A stretch of 64,000 nucleotides of DNA from Oleispira sp036960605. Its GTDB lineage: Bacteria; Pseudomonadota; Gammaproteobacteria; Pseudomonadales; Oceanobacteraceae. A program made the translations under genes and the position numbers. The DNA is taken from NCBI GenBank assembly GCA_036960605.1, contig JBALXI010000017.1:1-64000 (forward strand), written 5' to 3'. Shown piece by piece: positions 43,728 through 51,900 of the stretch (its first letter is position 1; the number at the start of each line of letters is the position of its first letter). The notes beneath the pieces are model-generated. The model searched no databases, was not told the origin of the DNA, and worked only from the letters and a program-made list of their open reading frames with translations.

Positions 43728-45185
43728 CTAAATTCGGGCTTTTAGCTGTGCCTGAATGGGGCTAATAGAGCGCACCCAAGGGTTTTGCTTACGCAACGTT
43801 GTCGTTAACGCTTTGGATTGCTCATTCGCCAGCGCTCGTGACTTAAAAGGTCCTGCTATAACGACATGCCATGGTTTGCCTTTATGCTCAGTTTGGTAGC
43901 TGCGAAGTTGAATGGCTTTCGTTGCATTATCCCCGATAAAGGCTAGCGCATTGTCAGAACTATGAGAACCAAATAACTGAATAACGAATTCACTGCTGGC
44001 CGCTGCTATCAATACCTGCTCATTCTTGGAATAAACGATTTCGTGCTCTTTTGTGACAGCTTCGTTTATCACGGTCTCCTTCAATACGGGGCCGCTTTGT
44101 ACAAGCTCATTTGATCGCGGTTCACTTAACACCCTACTTTGCTCTTGCAGAAGATCCGCAGCTACAGGCGCTGTAAAATTAAAATCAACCTCTTTCGTTG
44201 CCGCAGTGTCTATTAACGACGCTTCTTCTACCGTAGCAACAAAAGGAACACCTTCCGCTATAGCTAAGGAAGATTCCACCGGTATCGACTCTGCAGCAAA
44301 AGGCGTACTGGCTTCAACGATGATATTATCTGACTCAAGTACGGTAGAGTTATTCTGATAAAAATAGGCTACGACAAGTACTGAAGCGACCATCAGCATG
44401 GCTGCGATATGCGTTATTGGAAATTTAGTAGCTTCCACATTTTTCTGTTGGGGTTTTACTCCGGCAACAATTTGCTGTGCAAGGTAGAGTATTTTTCCTG
44501 GATTACCCACCGACTGCTGTACAATATAATCGACTTGCTCAGCAGACCAATCCTTATCTGGAAATTGTTCTAGCAAAAGAATTTCAGCTTCGTCATCAAT
44601 GAATGACTCGACTGCCATCACATGAAATGGCGCTTGCGGTTCTGTTAGTGTTAAAAGCTTATTTTCAAAAATAGTAGGAGCCAACAGCATAATATGCAGG
44701 GCACTGGGAGCTAATAAAGCCAGCTGGTTTATATCTTCTAAAACATCATCAGATAACTGATCGGCTTGATCGATAATAAGTAAGACTGAACCTTGCTCTT
44801 CTGCGGAAATCTGCAAACACTGAACTAATATTTGCTGCTCAATGCTATCAACATCATCGGCTAACTCCGCCAAATCTAAAAACTGTGCTAATTTATGCAG
44901 AGCATCGAGATAAGAAAGAGAGAAATACGCTTCCAGCATTAAACTTTGATCAGGAACTTCGCGACTGGCTAATAAAGCTTTTGCAATAAAAGTTTTACCC
45001 ATGCCTTTATCTGCACAAACAAGAATCAATAGCTCACTATACGATGATAAATGCTGTAGCAGTTCAAGCTGTTTTAACTGCGAGCTAGATAAGCTAGGAG
45101 GGGAAAAAGGCTGTGTTGTAATCAAACGCTCATCCATAGAAGCATCCACATCGTCATCAAGCGCTGCAAAAAACTCAGTATCCAT
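43728..45185 (-). CDS. damX: DamX-like protein: AAA-type ATPase with C-terminal SPOR domain
   Basis: Cell-division-associated membrane protein. An AAA domain with Walker A ADKGMGKT (58-65) and Walker B SVLLIIDQADQL occupies the N-terminal half; one transmembrane segment (about 257-277) precedes a Ser/Glu-rich linker and a SPOR domain (about 405-480, FVIQLFGSHSSDNA to WHVVIAGPF). E. coli DamX has a SPOR domain but a shorter cytoplasmic part; Pseudomonas PA5037-type proteins have this plan and position after aroB. Septal localisation is inferred from SPOR. Confidence 0.85.
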   Translation of the reverse strand: MDTEFFAALDDDVDASMDERLITTQPFSPPSLSSSQLKQLELLQHLSSYSELLILVCADKGMGKTFIAKALLASREVPDQSLMLEAYFSLSYLDALHKLAQFLDLAELADDVDSIEQQILVQCLQISAEEQGSVLLIIDQADQLSDDVLEDINQLALLAPSALHIMLLAPTIFENKLLTLTEPQAPFHVMAVESFIDDEAEILLLEQFPDKDWSAEQVDYIVQQSVGNPGKILYLAQQIVAGVKPQQKNVEATKFPITHIAAMLMVASVLVVAYFYQNNSTVLESDNIIVEASTPFAAESIPVESSLAIAEGVPFVATVEEASLIDTAATKEVDFNFTAPVAADLLQEQSRVLSEPRSNELVQSGPVLKETVINEAVTKEHEIVYSKNEQVLIAAASSEFVIQLFGSHSSDNALAFIGDNATKAIQLRSYQTEHKGKPWHVVIAGPFKSRALANEQSKALTTTLRKQNPWVRSISPIQAQLKARI

Positions 45186-45208
45186 ATGCGCCCTCTCCTA
45201 TTATTTTT

Positions 45209-46297
45209 TTAGTAACCTAACTGCTCACCTGCAGCCAAAGTTTGATGTAATGTATCAGCTGAAAAATCTGACGTCACTACTGCTTCACCAATGGAAGATA
45301 ATAAAACCAAACGGAGTTTTCCATCTAGTACTTTTTTATCAACTTGCATTAGGTCAATGAAGTCTTGATTACTCATTTCTATCGGTGGCACACAAGGTAA
45401 CTGGGCTCTTTTCAACAAGCTTTGTAAGCCATGAACGTCTTGCTGGCTAATATTACCTAAACGCCAAGACAGATCTGCTGCCATGACCATTCCTGCCGCG
45501 ACAGCCTCGCCATGCAACCACACACCATAACCTTGGTTGGTTTCAATAGCATGGCCAAAAGTATGGCCAAAATTAAGAATAGCGCGGATACCACCTTCTC
45601 TTTCATCTTGAGCAACCACCGCCGCTTTATCTAAACAACTCAACTCAACAGCCATCGATAAAGTTTTCGCATCGTAAGATGCCAAAGCTTCCATATTCTC
45701 ATTTAACCACTGATAGAATTGGTTATTACAGATCAAACCGTATTTCAGTACTTCAGCAATCCCTGCAGACAACTCACGCTGGGGTAAAGTATTTAATACT
45801 GAGATATCTGCGATAACCGCCTTTGGCTGATAGAAAGCGCCTATCATATTTTTACCCATAGGGTGATTCACGGCGGTTTTTCCACCGACGGATGAATCGA
45901 CCTGGGACAATAGCGTAGTAGGCACCTGAATAAAGTCCACACCGCGCTGATAACAAGAGGCCGCAAAACCTGTCATATCACCCACAACACCGCCACCAAG
46001 AGCAATTAATGTGGTTGTTCGGTTGTGACGTTTAGTTAATAAGGCATCAAAAATTAAATTCAATGTCTCCAAATTCTTATATTCTTCGCCGTCGGGTAGA
46101 ATCACTTCATCAACATCGAATTGACTCAGTGCCGACTTAACTTTTTCAAGATAAAGCGGAGCGACGGTTGTATTAGTAACAATCATCACCTGTTTACCTT
46201 TGATATAAGGCGTAAAAAGCTCAGGTTTGGAAATTAACGATTCACCGATGAATATCGGATAGCTACGATCTGCTAGATCAACTGTAAGTGTCTTCAT
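45209..46297 (-). CDS. aroB: 3-dehydroquinate synthase
   Basis: Second step of the shikimate pathway, NAD- and zinc-dependent. Marks: LIALGGGVVGDMTGFAAS, RGVDFIQVPTTLLSQVDSSVGGKTAVNHPMGKNMIGAFYQP, and zinc ligands including the histidines in LNFGHTFGHAIE and WLHGEAVAAGM. The ATG 46297 (362 residues) aligns with other AroB N-termini; an ATG 12 bases upstream is possible. It overlaps the end of aroK by about 20 bases, implying coupling. Confidence 0.97.
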   Translation of the reverse strand: MKTLTVDLADRSYPIFIGESLISKPELFTPYIKGKQVMIVTNTTVAPLYLEKVKSALSQFDVDEVILPDGEEYKNLETLNLIFDALLTKRHNRTTTLIALGGGVVGDMTGFAASCYQRGVDFIQVPTTLLSQVDSSVGGKTAVNHPMGKNMIGAFYQPKAVIADISVLNTLPQRELSAGIAEVLKYGLICNNQFYQWLNENMEALASYDAKTLSMAVELSCLDKAAVVAQDEREGGIRAILNFGHTFGHAIETNQGYGVWLHGEAVAAGMVMAADLSWRLGNISQQDVHGLQSLLKRAQLPCVPPIEMSNQDFIDLMQVDKKVLDGKLRLVLLSSIGEAVVTSDFSADTLHQTLAAGEQLGY

Positions 46298-46832
46298 TAT
46301 TGCCATCAATAATATTATCTTCTGCTAAACGTCGCATGATTTCATTCACAACATTTTTAGGATTACGCTGATCTGTTTGAATAACAATATCTGCGATTTC
46401 TTGATACAGAGGATCGCGCTTAGCAAATAAGTCGCTAAGTACTTGCATAGGATCTTCCGTTTGTAATAACGGCCGGTTTTTGTCCCGGCCCGTGCGCGCA
46501 AGTTGCTGCTCAACTGAAGTACGAAGATAGACAACCGTTCCCCGCGCAGCTAAGTGAGTACGGTTGAGTTGACGCATGACCACACCACCACCAGTTGCCA
46601 AAAGTATACCCGACATTTGAGTCAAGTCATCGATGGCGCTTTCTTCTCGTGCTCGGAAACCTGCCTCCCCTTCTTTATCAAAAATCCAGGGGATATTGGT
46701 ACCGCAACGTTCTTCTATCTCACGATCAGAATCAATAAAATTTAATTCTAGTTCGCTAGATAAAAGACGACCGATGGTGCTTTTTCCAGCACCCATCGGT
46801 CCGACTAAGTATAGATTTAACGAATGTGACAT
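46278..46832 (-). CDS. aroK: Shikimate kinase
   Basis: Phosphorylates shikimate with ATP. Walker A GPMGAGKST (11-19), FIDSDREIEERCGTNIPWIF, GEAGFRAREE, the shikimate-binding LATGGGVVMR and the lid region with RPLL are all present. Length 184 is normal. It lies 6 bases after pilQ and overlaps aroB. The pilQ-aroK-aroB order is conserved in gammaproteobacteria. Confidence 0.97.
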   Translation of the reverse strand: MSHSLNLYLVGPMGAGKSTIGRLLSSELELNFIDSDREIEERCGTNIPWIFDKEGEAGFRAREESAIDDLTQMSGILLATGGGVVMRQLNRTHLAARGTVVYLRTSVEQQLARTGRDKNRPLLQTEDPMQVLSDLFAKRDPLYQEIADIVIQTDQRNPKNVVNEIMRRLAEDNIIDGNNEDTYS

Positions 46833-46838
46833 TTAGTA

Positions 46839-48944
46839 TTAACGCGTACTCAAAGTATCTTTAACCAAACGAGGAGTAATAAAGATTAAAAGCTCAGCTT
46901 TACTCTCAACATGCTCTGTACGGCGGAATAATACGCCAAGTAGAGGTATATCGCCAAAGAATGGTGTCTTTGTTGTCGCAAAAGTTTCTTCAGAGCGGAA
47001 AATACCACCCAGAACAATCGTTTCGCCATTTTCAACCAACACCTGGGTTTCCAGAGCATTGGTATCAATCGTAGGACCTGCCGCGGTTACTTCACCGATA
47101 GAATCTTGATTAATCTTAAGATCCATAATAATACGATCATCGGGAGTGATCTGAGGCGTAACCTCTAATTTCAATACTGCAGATTTAAACGATATCGACG
47201 TTGCACCACTTGAACTTGCTTCTTGATACGGTATTTCTGTACCCGACTGAATACTGGCTGTTTGACCATCTGCCGTAATCACTCGAGGCTGAGAAACAAT
47301 TTCTGCATTACCATCAGTCTCTACTGCCGATAGCTCAAGATCCAGTAAGTAATCGAAGGTTGATATGCCAACAGCTAATGAAGAAGCACCCACATCGCTC
47401 ACACCCAAATCAACCACGTAAGCATCAGGGAAACTAACTTGACCGCCAGTCTCACCATTTCCACGATCGATTAATATTTGATTGGCTTCATTCAACGTCG
47501 TTTGACTTGCGCCAACCGTCATAAAGCTATCACTATTGGCTTTCATACCACCGCCACCCCAGCGAATACCCAGTTTTTCACCGACACTAGTATTGGCAAT
47601 GACAATGCGCGCTTCAATCAATACTTGGCGAACCGGTATATCCAGTAAAGCAATGGCTTCACGAATTTTTTCAAGGTTATCGCCGGTATCTTTCATCAGT
47701 AAGGTATTGGTACGCTCATCAACCACTGCCGTACCTCGCTTTGACATCAAGCCACTTTCCGATGTCAGCAAAGATGCAATATCGGTAGCTTTGGCATACC
47801 GTAGCTGTACATATTCAGACAATAAAGGGGCTAGCTCCTCTACCTGCTTGACCGCTTCTAGTTCAATTTTTTCACGAGCCGCAATTTCTTCTGCGGGCGC
47901 TACCAATAATACGTTGCCCATTTGACGTTTCGCCAGCCCTTTAGTTTTTAATACTAAATCTAACGCTTGATCCCAAGGAACATTTTGTAAACGAAGAGTA
48001 ATTCCGCCATCGACAGTATCTGATGCTACCAAGTTCTGGCCCGTAAAATCAGCAATTAACTGCAGTACTGCACGTACTTCAATATTTTGAAAGTTAAGCG
48101 ATAATTTCTCACCGTTATAAGGGAAGTCTGTTTTAGCCAACTTCTCTTTTTCAGCCTTAGAAACTGGCTTGACACTAATCGCTAAAATACCATCGGCTTG
48201 ATAGGCTAAATAATCATACTGTCCCTCTGGCTCAATATAAATAACCGTATTAGTGCCTTCCATATTGGCATCGATGTATTTAACCGGGGTTGCAAAATCA
48301 ACCACATCCAATCGGCGACGCATATTTTCTGGCAGTACGGTATCTGTCAAAGTAACAATAATCTGTTTACCTTGCTGCTGAACATCAACATTAGCCTTAG
48401 GGTTACTTAATAATATCTGCACTAGACCATCATTTTGCTCGCCACGACGAAAATCGACATTCATCACAGATGAAGGAGCCGTATTAGTCATGTCAGAATT
48501 TGAAGTATCCGCAACCACTTGATTAGGTTGCACATTCTGAACAGCGGTATCAACTGTTTTACCCATTAATATCAGCAAGCGATCATCGAGTGTCTCAACG
48601 GCATAAGGAACCAATTGAGCCAAACTCACAATGACGCGTGCTCGGTCTTTTGCATTAACCACAGTCGCTGTTCTGGCATTACCAAAACCAATCTTATGAT
48701 ACTTGGTATCAAGCTGACTATTAACACCAGGGAGATCCAATGAGATACGCGCCGGCTTCTCTATCGTATACCCTCCCGGCACAGGTGGCTGACCATCAAA
48801 GATCAACTCCATTTGGGTAACATCCCCAGGCAATGCTGAGAATTTAATATCGACTAGATTTGAAGCAAAGCTCTGCGCACTGGCCACTGTTGCTAGCATA
48901 ACTGCAACAAATACCTGTGCTGCCTTACGAATACGGAGACTCAT
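46839..48944 (-). CDS. pilQ: Type IV pilus secretin PilQ
   Basis: Outer-membrane pore through which type IV pili pass. A signal peptide (residues 1-28) is followed by two AMIN domains (about 29-110 and 165-250), a secretin N-domain beginning LNFQNIEVRAVLQLIADFTGQN (about 285-345), another N-domain, and the secretin barrel with VSQPRVITADGQTASI and PFFGDIPLLGVLFR. Length 701 is typical. Last of pilMNOPQ, 5 bases after pilP. Confidence 0.96.
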   Translation of the reverse strand: MSLRIRKAAQVFVAVMLATVASAQSFASNLVDIKFSALPGDVTQMELIFDGQPPVPGGYTIEKPARISLDLPGVNSQLDTKYHKIGFGNARTATVVNAKDRARVIVSLAQLVPYAVETLDDRLLILMGKTVDTAVQNVQPNQVVADTSNSDMTNTAPSSVMNVDFRRGEQNDGLVQILLSNPKANVDVQQQGKQIIVTLTDTVLPENMRRRLDVVDFATPVKYIDANMEGTNTVIYIEPEGQYDYLAYQADGILAISVKPVSKAEKEKLAKTDFPYNGEKLSLNFQNIEVRAVLQLIADFTGQNLVASDTVDGGITLRLQNVPWDQALDLVLKTKGLAKRQMGNVLLVAPAEEIAAREKIELEAVKQVEELAPLLSEYVQLRYAKATDIASLLTSESGLMSKRGTAVVDERTNTLLMKDTGDNLEKIREAIALLDIPVRQVLIEARIVIANTSVGEKLGIRWGGGGMKANSDSFMTVGASQTTLNEANQILIDRGNGETGGQVSFPDAYVVDLGVSDVGASSLAVGISTFDYLLDLELSAVETDGNAEIVSQPRVITADGQTASIQSGTEIPYQEASSSGATSISFKSAVLKLEVTPQITPDDRIIMDLKINQDSIGEVTAAGPTIDTNALETQVLVENGETIVLGGIFRSEETFATTKTPFFGDIPLLGVLFRRTEHVESKAELLIFITPRLVKDTLSTR

Positions 48945-48949
48945 CTTTT

Positions 48950-49498
48950 TTATTCCTCTTCCACACCGGCTAAAACAAGTGAGCGTGGACGTTCAAGCCA
49001 ACCACCTACACCGTTAGGTACAATTTCAATAATATCAATACGTTGTTGTGACACACGAACCACCTTTCCATGGTTTTGCCCCATGTAATAGCCTTCTTTA
49101 ACTTTATGAATACCACTATCTGGAACGGAAACCAACGCCCATAACTGATCTTCCTTTCGCTTAATAGTACCGACCATAGAGAAAGATCCGAATGAATGCT
49201 GCTCCAACTGCTCTTTCGAACGATTTAGATCAGGCTGAATATTTTCACCTGGAGCTACTTGTTTGATCACCTCATCTAAATTCACGGGTAAATCAAACGG
49301 CGAACGTAAACCTGCAGCACTATAACTAAAAGCCTCATAAGGCTCAAAAACTGGCAAAGGCTCAATCACTCCTCGCGGCTGACTCATAACACCATCCACA
49401 AATTGTTTAAGGTCAGTTGTGCCTGAAGTTACGCCACAAGCGGTCATTAACGAAGTAAGCAATAATAAGGTTATTTTTCTCACGTTACTCCCCTTCAT
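48950..49498 (-). CDS. pilP: Type IV pilus lipoprotein PilP
   Basis: Periplasmic lipoprotein linking the PilMNO inner-membrane platform to the PilQ secretin. The lipobox is LMTAC with Cys21. The C-terminal beta-domain includes FSMVGTIKRKEDQLWALV and VKEGYYMGQNHGKV. Length 182 is normal. Its start overlaps the pilO end by 14 bases. Confidence 0.95.
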   Translation of the reverse strand: MKGSNVRKITLLLLTSLMTACGVTSGTTDLKQFVDGVMSQPRGVIEPLPVFEPYEAFSYSAAGLRSPFDLPVNLDEVIKQVAPGENIQPDLNRSKEQLEQHSFGSFSMVGTIKRKEDQLWALVSVPDSGIHKVKEGYYMGQNHGKVVRVSQQRIDIIEIVPNGVGGWLERPRSLVLAGVEEE

Positions 49499-50114
49499 TG
49501 TAGCGGTAAGTTTTGGCTAGAATTTTTAATGATAGCTCTCTACTATTCTTGCCTTTAATTCTAATCGAAAAGTCATGCAAGGTAACAATACGAGGAAGTG
49601 ATGCGACGGAGGATACATAAGCACCTAATTCGTGATATTCCCCTTCCACCTTAATTTCAATTGGCAACTCATTATAAAATTCTGAACTGATTTGTTTTTT
49701 CGGTGAAATCACTTTCAAATCCAAACCGTTATTGATAGCGGCTAAAGAAATATCATCAATCAAACCAGGTACTTCAGTATCTCGTGGTAACTGCTTTAAA
49801 ATGGACTCAAAGCTCTGTTCCATTTCGATCATCTGAGCTTTATACTCATCGAGATTAGCCACCTGAAAGGCTTTATTTTCAAAGTCTTTCTTTAGTTGCA
49901 CTTCCTTCTTAATTTCTCGAGTCAATTTCTGCTGCATGGGTTCAAGCATCATGAAATAACCACCCACCAAAATAGCGACAGCGATGATTGCACATAAAAT
50001 TGACTTACCGGTAATAGGCCATGAGCCCATATTTTCCCAATCAATATCATTAACATCAAATTCGTTAATTTTATCGAGATAAGGTTGCAGGTCGAATTTT
50101 TTATCTTTCGCCAT
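49485..50114 (-). CDS. pilO: Type IV pilus assembly protein PilO
   Basis: Inner-membrane protein that pairs with PilN. One transmembrane helix (about 33-51) follows a short cytoplasmic part; a coiled coil (about 60-100) leads to a periplasmic ferredoxin-like domain with EGEYHELGAYVSSVASLPRI. The stop and start overlap pilP and pilN neighbours by a few bases. Length is 209. Confidence 0.95.
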   Translation of the reverse strand: MAKDKKFDLQPYLDKINEFDVNDIDWENMGSWPITGKSILCAIIAVAILVGGYFMMLEPMQQKLTREIKKEVQLKKDFENKAFQVANLDEYKAQMIEMEQSFESILKQLPRDTEVPGLIDDISLAAINNGLDLKVISPKKQISSEFYNELPIEIKVEGEYHELGAYVSSVASLPRIVTLHDFSIRIKGKNSRELSLKILAKTYRYNEGE

Positions 50115-50671
50115 TATTCATCCTCCTGCTTAGCATTTTTGGGATCAACCTGAACCATGGTGACTTCGAAGGTATTGTAACCACCCTTCTCTGCTTTCAC
50201 GCTAATCAAGTTAGGAGCGTCGAACCAATCCGAATCATCAAAGTTACGCATTAAAGCCGCTACCCGATTATTTGATTTGGCCCTACCTTTCACCGTCACT
50301 TTCGTGCCTTTGATATCCAAGCTAGTGAAATACAAGTCATCCGGTATTGAACGTGCTACCTCATCAAATAAACGAACGATAATCGGACGATTACCCTGCA
50401 GATCTTGAATCAACTTCATGCGTTCAAGCAGCTGCTCACGCTTATCTCGCAACTCCTGAATTTCACTTATTTGTTCACTTAAAACCGACATTTCTTTTTG
50501 TACAAAAGCATTACGACTTTGTTGAATTTTATATTGGCTATCTACACTGCCCGTCACAAACCAAACCAAAGCGGCAGCGGCTAATGCAACAGCAACGATA
50601 ATACCGATAAATTCTTGCTGACGTTCCTTGCGCAACTCTTCACGCCAAGGGAGTAAATTAATCTTTGCCAT
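50114..50671 (-). CDS. pilN: Type IV pilus assembly protein PilN
   Basis: Bitopic inner-membrane protein. INLLPWREELRKERQQEF is the conserved cytoplasmic motif that binds PilM; a transmembrane helix (about 22-43), coiled coil and periplasmic ferredoxin-like domain follow. Length 185. Its ends overlap pilM and pilO by one base each. Confidence 0.95.
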   Translation of the reverse strand: MAKINLLPWREELRKERQQEFIGIIVAVALAAAALVWFVTGSVDSQYKIQQSRNAFVQKEMSVLSEQISEIQELRDKREQLLERMKLIQDLQGNRPIIVRLFDEVARSIPDDLYFTSLDIKGTKVTVKGRAKSNNRVAALMRNFDDSDWFDAPNLISVKAEKGGYNTFEVTMVQVDPKNAKQEDE

Positions 50672-51735
50672 TAATCAAAGCTCCTCATAGCCAAACCACA
50701 TGCAATCATTAAAGACGGGGCATCATTATTAAGCATAGAAGCATTTACTTTTTGTGATAACGTCATATTAACAAAAGGATTGGCAACGACCGCAGATATA
50801 CCCAGTTTTTCCTGAGTTAGCTGATCAAGACCAATAATCGATGAGGTACCACCGGCTAAAATAATATAATCGACATCATTATATTGACTCGATGAATAAA
50901 AGAACTGCAAGGATCGGCTTATCTGCTGAACAACTGAATCTCTAAACGGATCCAATACTTCTGATTCATAATCATCCGGCAAGCCACCGTCCATTTTCGC
51001 TCTAGTCGCTTCTTCGTCAGACAGACCATAACGACGCATAATTTCTTCAGTTAATTGCTTACCACCAAATAATTGTTCGCGGGTATATATAGTCTTACCC
51101 TGATGCAGAACACTCAAGGTGGTCATCGTTGCTCCGATATCGACAACCGCAACGGTTTCAATATCTTCATTATTCTCCAATTGCGGTTGGATCAAGTCAT
51201 ACGCACGCTCGGTACAAAAAGCTTCAATATCAACGATGCCTGTTTCAAGGCCGCCAATCTCAAGAGAGTCTTTGCGCAACTCAACATTTTCCAAACGACA
51301 AGCGGCTAACAACACATCCACATTACCTGCTACTTCAGAAGGCCCTTGAACTTCCCAATCAAGTGCAACTTCTTCTAGCGGGTATGGAATATATTGATCG
51401 GCTTCGATTCGAATTTGGTAATCCATCTCATCTGCAGATAATCCCTCATTCATCTCAATATTTTTAGTAATTACCGCTGAGCCTGCCACTGCAATAGCTG
51501 CTTTTTTACAGTTACTGCGCGCTTTCCCTAACGCTTTTTTAATCACTAAACCGACTGCTTCTTCATCACCGATACTTTGCTCAACAACAGCATTTGCCGG
51601 TAACGGTTCAGACGCGTAGCTTTCTACTTGGTAACGGCCATTATTATGGCTCAATTCCAAAAGCTTAACGGATGTAGAGCTGATATCAACTCCGAGCAAC
51701 GTTTTATTTTTTTTCTTTAAAAGGCCTGCCAGCAC
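50671..51735 (-). CDS. pilM: Type IV pilus assembly protein PilM
   Basis: Actin-like cytoplasmic ATPase-fold protein of the pilus alignment complex. LLGVDISSTSVKLLEL is the phosphate-binding start, with VAVVDIGATMTTLSVL and ILAGGTSSIIG as the other nucleotide-site segments. Length 354. First gene of pilMNOPQ, divergent from ponA as in Pseudomonas. Confidence 0.96.
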   Translation of the reverse strand: MLAGLLKKKNKTLLGVDISSTSVKLLELSHNNGRYQVESYASEPLPANAVVEQSIGDEEAVGLVIKKALGKARSNCKKAAIAVAGSAVITKNIEMNEGLSADEMDYQIRIEADQYIPYPLEEVALDWEVQGPSEVAGNVDVLLAACRLENVELRKDSLEIGGLETGIVDIEAFCTERAYDLIQPQLENNEDIETVAVVDIGATMTTLSVLHQGKTIYTREQLFGGKQLTEEIMRRYGLSDEEATRAKMDGGLPDDYESEVLDPFRDSVVQQISRSLQFFYSSSQYNDVDYIILAGGTSSIIGLDQLTQEKLGISAVVANPFVNMTLSQKVNASMLNNDAPSLMIACGLAMRSFD

Positions 51736-51801
51736 GGTGTTTCCCCATCAAATTCACAGACTTGCGGAGTAAAGCTAGTTCATCATGTGAATATTCAAGT
51801 C

Positions 51802-51807
51802 ATTATA
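51802..51807 (-). promoter_or_regulatory. Probable -10 box of the pilM operon
   Basis: A perfect TATAAT on the minus strand about 67 bases before the pilM start; the -35 region is a weak TTGTTC-like sequence. Confidence 0.4.
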
Positions 51808-51839
51808 AGCACAATCCTATTAAAAGAACAAAAAAGCCT

Positions 51840-51845
51840 TATAAT
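51840..51845 (+). promoter_or_regulatory. Probable -10 box of ponA
   Basis: A perfect TATAAT on the plus strand about 56 bases before the preferred ponA ATG; the -35 region is poor. It supports the later ponA start. Confidence 0.35.
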
Positions 51846-51900
51846 GAATCATCACGCTACTTCTAGCGACTTAACTATCAGCAGCATACATGTAATCGTT

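Noticed and set aside
51787..51900. Longer ponA start at GTG 51787 or ATG 51844
   Set aside because: The extra residues have no family match, and the second start overlaps a -10-like TATAAT; the later ATG is preferred, though unproven.
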